A stretch of DNA of 15,726 nucleotides, from assembly GCA_902774195.1 (NCBI GenBank), contig CACYHM010000022.1:1-15726 (forward strand), read 5' to 3'. The notes beneath the pieces were generated by a model. It worked only from the letters and a program-made list of their open reading frames with translations. It searched no databases and was not told the origin of the DNA. The DNA comes from an uncultured Eubacteriales bacterium (GTDB lineage: Bacteria; Bacillota_A; Clostridia; Peptostreptococcales; Anaerovoracaceae). Made by a program: the position numbers and the translations under genes. Shown piece after piece: positions 7,721 through 14,149 of this stretch; the first letter of the stretch is position 1; each line of letters opens with the position of its first letter.

Positions 7721-8988
7721 TGAAAGAAGATAAGAAGCTGGAAAAGGAAGAATATGTAAGCGTCTTTGACAGGATGCTCGATATGGAAAAGAGAGAAGCT
7801 TTTCTTGAAAGAAAAAAGTCTTCGTACAATGTTGACGAAGAGGAGATAGAGCAGCTCGAGGCATACATATTGTCGGACAGATGCACGGAAGAGATACAGA
7901 GGCTCAAAGAAGGAGACTTCTTCTTCAAACCGCCTGAACTTACGATGCTCCGCAAGAAGAATTCGACAAGAAAGCGCAGGATATACAGATTTGCTGACAA
8001 CGAGAGCATGCTGCTCAAACTCATGGCTTTCGTGATGCACGACTTCGATTATCTGTTCTCGGATTCGCTTTATTCCTTCCGTCTGGGCATGCACATATCC
8101 GGTATATTCAATACCGTAAACAAAAAAGGATACAACAGGGAATGCTGGGTGCTTAAGACGGACATACACAGCTATGGCGACAACGTGGACCCGGACATAC
8201 TCAGCGTGCAGATGAAGGCGCTGCTGGCCGAGAAGGATCCGACTCTGTTCGTCTTTCTGGAAAAGCTCGTCTGCCGCGGCGAGTACTGGTTCCGCGGCAA
8301 TCTGGTACAGGGCCCTACCGGAGCTTTGAGCGGATGCGCTCTCACAAATTTCTTCGAGAACGTCTACCTTCTTGATGTCGATGACGTGGTAAGGCAGAAC
8401 AGCGTGTATTATTGCAGATTCGCCGATGACATCGCGGTATTCACCAGAACAAGGGGAGAGGCCGAAGAGATCAGAGATTATCTCAAGAACACCTTCGAAG
8501 AGAGGGGGCTTGAGTTCAACGAGAACAAGACCGAGATCTGCGCGCCGGGAGAGGGTTTCGACCTGCTCGGATTCAGGCTTGCGGACGGCGAGTACGATAT
8601 CGCCGAGAATTCCCTCGAAAAAATAGAATGGAAGCTCAGACATTATGCGGATAAACTGGTAAAGAAGGAGCGCAGGGGCGAGCTCACCAGGGAACAGGCG
8701 ATGAAGCGTATGATCGACAGGGTCGACATGTATTTCTTCGGAGTCGTCAGAGAAGAAAGAGAGCTCAACTGGGTAGACTGGGCATTCAGGGTACTTACAA
8801 GGACAGACAGTCTCGCGCGGATAGATGCGTGTTCGCAGGAGTGCATCAGGTTTGTCGGCAGCGGAGGCAAGCGCACCGGCGCAAAATACCGTGTACGCTA
8901 TAAGGACATGCAGCGCATGGGCTACCGCACACTTGTGCACGCATATTACCACGGGTTCGAAAGAAGGACTGCAGAGAAGGATAACTGA
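7720..8988 (+). CDS. Stand-alone reverse transcriptase (not a recognised retron or group II type)
   Basis: A 422-residue RNA-directed DNA polymerase. Palm motifs in order: RKRRIYRFADNESMLLKL (fingers), SFR near 120, LKTDIHSYGD with D148, QGPTGALSG (197-205) then NFFENVYLL, CRFADD with D236 and D237, and LLGFRL (282-287). The catalytic Asp triad is complete. A basic helical thumb (about 290-345) and a ~75-residue tail containing KYRVRYKDMQRMGYRTL follow. No maturase or HNH domain is seen. The retron motifs NAxxH and VTG are absent. The PTGALSG motif recalls the PIGxLTSQ form found in DGR-like RTs, but the SQ is missing. The ATG overlaps the upstream TAA (TAATG) without its own strong ribosome site, so translation is probably coupled to the c-di-GMP enzyme. 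The stop lies 14 bases before the structured RNA array. Role unknown: defence or another RNA-templated function is inferred. Confidence 0.88.
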   Translation: MKEDKKLEKEEYVSVFDRMLDMEKREAFLERKKSSYNVDEEEIEQLEAYILSDRCTEEIQRLKEGDFFFKPPELTMLRKKNSTRKRRIYRFADNESMLLKLMAFVMHDFDYLFSDSLYSFRLGMHISGIFNTVNKKGYNRECWVLKTDIHSYGDNVDPDILSVQMKALLAEKDPTLFVFLEKLVCRGEYWFRGNLVQGPTGALSGCALTNFFENVYLLDVDDVVRQNSVYYCRFADDIAVFTRTRGEAEEIRDYLKNTFEERGLEFNENKTEICAPGEGFDLLGFRLADGEYDIAENSLEKIEWKLRHYADKLVKKERRGELTREQAMKRMIDRVDMYFFGVVREERELNWVDWAFRVLTRTDSLARIDACSQECIRFVGSGGKRTGAKYRVRYKDMQRMGYRTLVHAYYHGFERRTAEKDN

Positions 8989-9002
8989 TCACAACACCGG
9001 CA

Positions 9003-9147
9003 TGAGCCGGGATATGGGCGGGTGCGCCCTTATGGGTGCGTCTGCATGAGACAGTTGAGGCGGCCATGAAAGGCTATGCAGACGGCTGCCGCCGGGACTG
9101 TTTTGAACGCATACGCTTGAATGTGTTCCCGCCCATATCCGGACTCA
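9003..9147 (+). ncRNA. Predicted structured RNA unit 1 of the RT-linked array
   Basis: The outer stem pairs 9003-9022 with 9128-9147: 18 of 20 positions pair, with mismatches 9007/9143 (C/A) and 9009/9141 (G/G). Inside it are hairpin 1, 9024-9029 with 9034-9039 (TTAT loop, one G-T wobble), and hairpin 2, GTCTGCAT 9040-9047 with ATGCAGAC 9076-9083 (8 perfect pairs). Hairpin 2 holds a small GCC/GGC stem, 9063-9065 with 9072-9074. GGCGGC (9059-9064) can also pair with GCCGCC (9088-9093) as a pseudoknot. A copy-specific hairpin pairs 9105-9112 with 9121-9128. No separate promoter is seen, so it is probably cut from, or read through with, the RT message. Confidence 0.7.
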
Positions 9148-9173
9148 CAAAGGAATATAGAAAAAGTGCCGGT

Positions 9174-9321
9174 GCGAGCCGGGATGTGGGCGGGTGCACC
9201 CTTATGGGTGCGTCTGCATGAGACAGTTGAGGCGGCCATGAAAGGCTATGCAGACGGCTGCTGCCGGGGCTGTTTTGACGGGAAACCCCTTGAATGGATC
9301 CCCGCCCATATCCGGACCCGC
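9174..9321 (+). ncRNA. Predicted structured RNA unit 2 of the RT-linked array
   Basis: Same fold as unit 1. The outer stem pairs 9174-9194 with 9301-9321, with mismatches 9177/9318, 9179/9316 (C/A again) and 9181/9314, and a G-T wobble at 9186/9309 where unit 1 has A-T. Its lower end gains C-G (9175/9320) where unit 1 has T-A. Hairpin 1 is perfect here (GCACCC, TTAT, GGGTGC). The hairpin 2 stem is identical to unit 1. The segment 9279-9300 differs from unit 1 and does not form the same hairpin, though CTTGAATG is shared. Confidence 0.7.
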
Positions 9322-9380
9322 AAAGGAACACAGAAAGACAGAACAGAAAGACAAAGTGATACAGTAAAAAGTACCGGTGC

Positions 9381-9484
9381 GAGCCGGGATATGGGCGGGT
9401 GCACCCTTATGGGTGCGTCTGCATGAGACAGTTGAGGCGGCCATGAAAGGCTATGCAGACGGCTGCCGCCGGGTCCCGACTCAC
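9381..9484 (+). ncRNA. Predicted structured RNA unit 3 (shortened, terminator-linked)
   Basis: The core matches the other units through GCCGCCGGG (about 9473), with hairpins 1 and 2 intact. It lacks the variable segment and the long closing strand. Instead GAGCCGGGA (9381-9389) pairs with TCCCGACTC (9474-9482), with the same C/A mismatch (9384/9479) at the same place as in units 1 and 2. A T7 tract follows two bases later. Confidence 0.65.
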
Positions 9485-9491
9485 TTTTTTT
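9474..9491 (+). terminator. Intrinsic terminator ending the RT / RNA array transcript
   Basis: The closing strand TCCCGACTC of unit 3 is followed by AC and seven T (9485-9491). The pairing partner (9381-9389) is about 85 bases upstream, across the whole unit 3 fold, so the terminator stem is the outer stem of the RNA itself. Confidence 0.6.
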
Positions 9492-9492
9492 G

Positions 9493-9521
9493 TTTAATCG
9501 CGGAATAAAAAAAGGTATAAT
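9493..9521 (+). promoter_or_regulatory. Promoter for the NHLM-like exporter genes
   Basis: TTTAAT (9493-9498), a 17-base spacer and a perfect TATAAT (9516-9521) lie directly after the array terminator. Transcription would start near 9528. That leaves a workable leader for the ATG at 9563, but only about 14 bases for the ATG at 9542. Confidence 0.6.
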
Positions 9522-9562
9522 GAATTGACGCGGGCATGTAAATGCCGGAAAAGGGAAAGCAG

Positions 9563-11746
9563 ATGAAGATACCTATAGTCATACAGACACATCCGGGAGA
9601 GAATTCCATCGCGGCAATCGCCACGATGCTCTCTTACTATGGAAAGGTAGTTCCGCTTTCCGAAATGAGAAAACACAACATCACCTCAAGAGGCGGCTCC
9701 ACTCCTGAACAGATGAAGGACATGGCAGAGCGCTACGACCTCGATACGGAGATCATTGAAGCGGATCTTGAAGAACTTGCCGGCATGAAGATGCCTGTGG
9801 TCGTTAAGTGGAGACACAAGTACTGGGTGATCGTAAAGAAAATAAAGAGAGGCGTGGTATATCTGGCTGACCCGTTCAAGGGTGAGTATGAGATGTTCTA
9901 TGACGGGTTCAGGGATAAGTATGACGGCGTCGTTCTTGTGATGAAACCGGGAGAAGGCTTCAAGAAGGGCGGCAAGAGGCCGTCCCTCTACGGGCTCATC
10001 ATGAGGCGTCTCGACGGCGTGCAGCGGCAGATGATCATGCTGGGCGTTCTCAACGCGATGGCTGTCGGTCTCAGCCTGCTGATGGTCAGAGCCACGCGTA
10101 TGATGCTCGATGTGGCGGGCAACGAGAAACCAAAAGATGACTGGATGTCGTCGCTGCTGTCAGGAGGCTTCGATGACCGCTCGCTGTACAGATTTCTCGT
10201 ACTCTCGATGTGTGTCATCCTGGTGGCCTCGACTCTGGTCAACGTGGTCAAGACGCTGCTCATATACAGGACGGCATATACAGTTGCGGCGCGTTCGGGC
10301 TCGGGGCTGTTCAGGAAGATCCTGATGCAGCCGATGGTCTTCTTCGAGCAGTATAAATCCGGTGAGCTGATACAGCGAATGGAGGACAATTCGAAACTCG
10401 ATCTGTCTCTGGTACGGACGATAGTTCCGCGTTTCCTCGATGTCGTGATGACTGCCATATACTTCGTGCTCATGCTCAGCTACAACTGGAAAGTAGCGCT
10501 TATGTGCGTTATGGTAGAGGTCGTATACATGGTCGTATCTCTGCGCATGAAGAACCGCATCGCCATGCAGGCCAGGAGCAATGCTGCCAGCACCGGAATG
10601 ATGAACACCTCGATACTGAACGGACTCGATACCATAGATACGATCAAGTCCGGCGGCCTTGAGAGGATGTTCTTCTCTGACTGGAACAGATCCCAGATCG
10701 AGTACGATGATGCGCGTGCGGGCAATGTCGGCATAACCGCCACGACAGGCATCATAGACAGCATGCATTCGCTCTTGTCTCAGGCCGCGCTGCTCTTTGC
10801 CGGAGCATACTTCATGATACAGGGACAGTTCACCTACGGTATCATGGCGGCGCTGCAGACGGTGCTCGGAAACTTCAGAAACAGCTTCTCGAACTGCATC
10901 AACATGACTAACAATCTGCAGAAGACGAGGACTGATATAGAGCGCATAGAAGACATAAGAGAGAGAGAAAGCCTGCCTGAAAGGCATCTGGTCACAGAAG
11001 CTGAACCTGACAAGCTCAGAGGCCGTCTCGACGTGTCGCATCTGTGCTACAGATATCAGGAGGGAGAAGCTCTGGCACTTGATGATGTGAGCTTCAGCGC
11101 CAAACCGGGCGAGCTTATCGCCGTGGTCGGATCCTCCGGATGCGGCAAGAGCACTCTTCTGAAATGTCTGCTCTCGCTATACGAACCTGAGAGCGGCTAT
11201 ATATGGTATGACGGACATACAAGAGACGAGATACCTGATGTAGTGTTCCGTTCATCGGTCACTGCCGTTGATCAGGAGTGCGTCATATTCGAGGACAGCA
11301 TAGCAAACAACCTGACGATGTGGGATCCGACTGTCGAGGAGTACGAGATGATTCTCGCAGCCCGCGATGCTCACATCCACGAAAGGATCATCAGGGAAAG
11401 AGAAGGCTACTATGCCGGGATGTACGAGAACGGCAGGAATTTCTCGGGCGGAGAACTGCAGAGGCTCGAACTCGCCAGAGCTCTGTCGACGGAATCCACC
11501 ATACTGCTGCTCGATGAATTCACATCGGCTCTCGATGCGGTGACGGAAGAAGCTGTGTTCAAGGCCATAAGGCTGAAGGCGACCACATGCATAATAGTCG
11601 CTCACCGGTTGTCGACGGTAGCCTCGTGCGACCATATACTCGTAATGGACAAAGGACGTATCGTGCAGAGAGGAACGCACGAAGAACTGTATAATACCGA
11701 AGGCATCTACAGACACCTTCTGGAGGTGCCGGGAGAGAATATCTGA
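9563..11746 (+). CDS. NHLM-type ABC exporter with inactivated C39 peptidase-like domain
   Basis: I prefer the ATG at 9563 (727 residues): AAGGGA lies 6 bases upstream, while the in-frame ATG at 9542 has no good ribosome site. The N-terminal C39-like domain (about 1-135) keeps the fold pattern: Q8, AIATMLSYYGK, VPLSEMRK and LADPFKG. The position of the catalytic Cys (six after Q8) is N14, and the usual His of the NHF motif aligns with Tyr in HKYWVIV, so cleavage is unlikely. FKKGGKRPSLYGLIMRRL then matches the NHLM exporter join. A six-helix membrane domain (about 150-450) is followed by a complete ATPase: GSSGCGKST (523-531), Q-loop, FSGGELQR (627-634), LLLDE (D651, E652) and AHRLST. The role is export of a peptide or small protein; cargo unknown. 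The second exporter gene begins directly after the stop. Confidence 0.87.
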   Translation: MKIPIVIQTHPGENSIAAIATMLSYYGKVVPLSEMRKHNITSRGGSTPEQMKDMAERYDLDTEIIEADLEELAGMKMPVVVKWRHKYWVIVKKIKRGVVYLADPFKGEYEMFYDGFRDKYDGVVLVMKPGEGFKKGGKRPSLYGLIMRRLDGVQRQMIMLGVLNAMAVGLSLLMVRATRMMLDVAGNEKPKDDWMSSLLSGGFDDRSLYRFLVLSMCVILVASTLVNVVKTLLIYRTAYTVAARSGSGLFRKILMQPMVFFEQYKSGELIQRMEDNSKLDLSLVRTIVPRFLDVVMTAIYFVLMLSYNWKVALMCVMVEVVYMVVSLRMKNRIAMQARSNAASTGMMNTSILNGLDTIDTIKSGGLERMFFSDWNRSQIEYDDARAGNVGITATTGIIDSMHSLLSQAALLFAGAYFMIQGQFTYGIMAALQTVLGNFRNSFSNCINMTNNLQKTRTDIERIEDIRERESLPERHLVTEAEPDKLRGRLDVSHLCYRYQEGEALALDDVSFSAKPGELIAVVGSSGCGKSTLLKCLLSLYEPESGYIWYDGHTRDEIPDVVFRSSVTAVDQECVIFEDSIANNLTMWDPTVEEYEMILAARDAHIHERIIREREGYYAGMYENGRNFSGGELQRLELARALSTESTILLLDEFTSALDAVTEEAVFKAIRLKATTCIIVAHRLSTVASCDHILVMDKGRIVQRGTHEELYNTEGIYRHLLEVPGENI

Positions 11747-13915
11747 ATGGGCATATATACCGAGGCACTGAAAAACCGCGAAAGAAACGATCTTGAGCTC
11801 GAGCGGAACGCCGAGCTCAGGATGATGAACCGCCTGGACAAGGATTCGCAGATCGGAGATACGGACGGTGCGTTCTTTGCGTTGAATTTTATCCTCAAAA
11901 AGTTCGGCCTTGCGGCCCGTGAAGTGCACGGCTATGAAAACATGCAGGATATGCTTGACCTTGCTCTGGACCCGCTCGGCATCATATATGACATCGTGGA
12001 TACAAGCGATCCGGACTGGGTGAAGCACACAGAGTATATGCTGGGATTCATGGAGGACGGCAGGGCCGTTGTCCTGAGTCCGGCGATCAGGGGCTATTCA
12101 TACAAGTGTCTTGTGGATGGGACGCACGGAAGGGTCGGGAGCAACACTCCTCTGCAGCAGTTTGCATACGCTATCCAGAGACCTCTCGACAGAAAGGTCC
12201 ATAATCTGATGACCCTCGCGGCCTATACGCTCCACCTCGTTTCGGTCAGAGACATCATCATTGCGATAGGCGGCGCGACGCTGCTGATCTCGCTGCTCGG
12301 ACTCATCACACCGAAGACGAACCAGTACGTGCTCAATGAAGTCGTGCCTATGGGAACGGACGGATACTCTCTTCTGATCAGAGCGATGGGTCTCTTCCTT
12401 TCGGCGGGCATAGTCAAAGGCGTCATCCAGGCTGTAAAGAGCATAAGTCTGGGAAAGATGCGGATAAGGATATCCTCAGAGGTGCAGTCAGCGGTCATGA
12501 CAAGGGTGCTGACACTGCCTCAGCGCTTCTTCGCGCAGGTATCCACGGGCAAGCTTTCAAAACAGATAGCGAACGCAAGGCTGCTGAGTGATCAGATAAT
12601 AAGCTTCGTGCTCGGATCTTCACTGACGGCGATATTCTCGCTCGTATACATACCTCAGATGGCCGATTTCTCCAAGGTGCTTCTCTTACCTGCAGTCATC
12701 ATACTGATCATCAGGAGTACATACACGCTGATGGCAGGATATCTCTTTGCCGACAACGAAAGAAGGCGGCAGGAGGCCGAGATGGATGAGAGAGCCTTCC
12801 TTTACTCCACGTTCAAGGGAATACAGCGTATCAAGGAGAGCGGCGCCGAGAAGAGGATATTCTCGAGATGGACTTCCAAGTACAGCGCTGTGCTCGACTG
12901 CGATCTGAACATGCCTGTGGCTCTTTCGCTCGAGGATGTCGCGGTAGGCTTCCTGAGCTCGCTCGCAACGGTCATACTTCTTTCGCTCATCATACCGGCC
13001 GGCATAGCCAAGGCGGACTATATCGCGTTCACGAGTGCATTCGGTCTGATCTCGGCAGCGGTAACGGAGCTTATGGAAGCACAGAGAAAACTCTTCCTCA
13101 TGAGACCGATGATGGAACAGCTCAGAGGGCTGTTCGATACCGAACCTGAAGACAATCCGGAAAAGAGTGTTGTAAGGAATCTCAAGGGAAGCATAAAGGT
13201 CGAGAACGTAAGCTTCGCATACGAAGAAGGCAGGTTCGGCTGCCTCGACGGAATATCGCTCGAGATCGCGGCAGGAGAGAAGATCGCGATCGTAGGCGAG
13301 AGCGGATGCGGCAAGAGCACTCTTCTGAAGGTCATCCTAGGAGTGCTGAAGCCTGATGAGGGAGCTGTGCTCATAGACGGAATGCCGCTGGAATCGCTTA
13401 ACCTGAGATCTTACAGAAGACATATCGGAGCGGTGTTCCAGTACAGCAAGGTGATGCCGGGAACGATATATTCGAATATCGCTTTCTGCCCTCATCCGGT
13501 CACCCTCGAAGAGGCGAAGATCGCGGCAGAGAAAGCCGATATTGCCGAGACCATAGAAAGACTGCCGCTCGGATATGAGACCGAGATATCCGATTCGAAC
13601 ACCGGAGGCTTCTCCGGCGGACAGAGACAGAGGCTGCTTCTTGCCAGAGCCTTTGCTTCGAAGCCTGACATCATGATACTCGACGAGGCGACATCCGCCC
13701 TCGACAACATCTCGCAGAACAAGGTGCTCGAATCCGTATATAAGGAAGACTGTACGGTCATCATGGTCGCTCACCGGCTGTCGACGGTAAGAGGCTGCGA
13801 CAGGATAATCCTCGTGAAGGACGGACAGATAGCCGAACAGGGCACTTTCGACGAGCTCATGAAGATGCGCGGAGGCTTCTACGAACTCATGCGCAGACAG
13901 TCGGGAACGCACTGA
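11747..13915 (+). CDS. NHLM-type ABC exporter, second ATP-binding/permease subunit
   Basis: A 722-residue partner of the preceding exporter; the ATG follows its TGA with no gap, and GGGAGAG lies 9 bases upstream. The N-terminal ~160 residues are a soluble accessory domain without a peptidase signature, as in the second subunit of NHLM pairs. A six-helix ABC membrane domain (about 165-450) follows, then a complete ATPase with GESGCGKST, VFQYSK Q-loop, FSGGQRQR, IMILDEATSALD and AHRLST. The two half-transporters probably form a heterodimer. NHLM (nitrile-hydratase-leader microcin) pairs normally lie near a leader-peptide cargo gene and modifying enzymes; none is visible here. Terminator at 13963-13985. 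Confidence 0.87.
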   Translation: MGIYTEALKNRERNDLELERNAELRMMNRLDKDSQIGDTDGAFFALNFILKKFGLAAREVHGYENMQDMLDLALDPLGIIYDIVDTSDPDWVKHTEYMLGFMEDGRAVVLSPAIRGYSYKCLVDGTHGRVGSNTPLQQFAYAIQRPLDRKVHNLMTLAAYTLHLVSVRDIIIAIGGATLLISLLGLITPKTNQYVLNEVVPMGTDGYSLLIRAMGLFLSAGIVKGVIQAVKSISLGKMRIRISSEVQSAVMTRVLTLPQRFFAQVSTGKLSKQIANARLLSDQIISFVLGSSLTAIFSLVYIPQMADFSKVLLLPAVIILIIRSTYTLMAGYLFADNERRRQEAEMDERAFLYSTFKGIQRIKESGAEKRIFSRWTSKYSAVLDCDLNMPVALSLEDVAVGFLSSLATVILLSLIIPAGIAKADYIAFTSAFGLISAAVTELMEAQRKLFLMRPMMEQLRGLFDTEPEDNPEKSVVRNLKGSIKVENVSFAYEEGRFGCLDGISLEIAAGEKIAIVGESGCGKSTLLKVILGVLKPDEGAVLIDGMPLESLNLRSYRRHIGAVFQYSKVMPGTIYSNIAFCPHPVTLEEAKIAAEKADIAETIERLPLGYETEISDSNTGGFSGGQRQRLLLARAFASKPDIMILDEATSALDNISQNKVLESVYKEDCTVIMVAHRLSTVRGCDRIILVKDGQIAEQGTFDELMKMRGGFYELMRRQSGTH

Positions 13916-13962
13916 ACGGACTGAAAAAAAACGAGGAAAGCAGAATGTTTTTGATTGTATTT

Positions 13963-13985
13963 ATGCCCCCGAAAAGGGGGCATTT
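13963..13985 (+). terminator. Terminator after the exporter pair
   Basis: ATGCCCCC (13963-13970) pairs perfectly with GGGGGCAT (13976-13983) around GAAAA, followed by TT and a short T/A stretch. The stem is strong but the T-tract is weak. It lies 48 bases after the exporter stop. Confidence 0.7.
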
Positions 13986-13988
13986 ACA

Positions 13989-14017
13989 TTGACCCCGTCC
14001 CTCATTATTGATAACAT
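13989..14017 (+). promoter_or_regulatory. Promoter for the sugar importer operon
   Basis: TTGACC (13989-13994), a 17-base spacer and TAACAT (14012-14017). Transcription would start near 14024, giving a leader of about 125 bases before the TTG start at 14150. Confidence 0.5.
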
Positions 14018-14032
14018 CAATACAACAATATT

Positions 14033-14101
14033 CTGACTTACGACTTACTCGGATCCCCGGGCGTAAACCGGAGATCAGAAAGGGCCGCAGTCAGTTTTTT
14101 T
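14033..14101 (+). promoter_or_regulatory. Structured leader ending in a T7 tract (possible attenuator)
   Basis: CTGACT (14033-14038) pairs with AGTCAG (14089-14094), followed by seven T (14095-14101). Inside, GATC and CCGG (14052-14055, 14057-14060) pair with CCGG and GATC (14068-14071, 14073-14076) around one C/A mismatch and a 7-base loop. It lies after a promoter and 35 bases before the ribosome site (GAGGAGGG, 14136-14143) of a sugar-binding protein. It may be a conditional terminator; I recognise no riboswitch class. Confidence 0.45.
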
Positions 14102-14149
14102 AGCTGTTAGCGTCAATTATGTTAACGGAGATAATGAGGAGGGAAACTT

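Larger units (their letters stand above)
9003..9491 (+). repeat. Tandem array of three structured repeat units following the RT gene
   Basis: Three units begin near 9004, 9176 and 9381, with periods of 172 and about 205 bases. The conserved core (9004-9106 and 9176-9278) is 103 bases with four differences, all transitions. The third unit matches for about 93 bases and then changes into a terminator. Units 1 and 2 then have a segment that differs between copies, then a conserved strand CCCGCCCATATCCGGA closing the outer stem, then an A-rich spacer starting CAAAGGAA. The spacer after unit 2 is about 33 bases longer and contains CAGAAAGACA twice. No convincing protein gene fills 8989-9562. Confidence 0.9.

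Noticed and set aside
9141..9330. c-di-GMP riboswitch, suggested by GGACCCGCAAAGG near a c-di-GMP enzyme
   Set aside because: Only a few bases resemble the GEMM consensus; the surrounding helices and the second conserved strand are missing.
8825..9426. Small protein genes within the repeat array
   Set aside because: Frames exist, but the core differences are all non-synonymous while mostly pair-preserving, start sites lack ribosome signals, and the last copy runs into the terminator. Kept only as a finding to test.
7720..9491. Diversity-generating retroelement
   Set aside because: There is no target gene with a variable 3' end, no Avd-like gene and no adenine-specific substitution pattern; the repeats differ by few transitions in both directions and are non-coding.
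7720..9491. Classical retron or group II intron
   Set aside because: The RNA lies downstream and in three copies, NAxxH and VTG motifs are absent, and I find no maturase domain and no convincing domain V in the repeats.
9003..9491. CRISPR array
   Set aside because: The repeats are about 100 bases with complex internal structure, the spacers are A-rich and unequal, and no cas gene is present.
9003..9491. REP/MITE-like mobile palindromes
   Set aside because: Tight tandem placement after the RT, a shared terminator and absence of target duplications argue against it, but a genome-wide copy count would be decisive.
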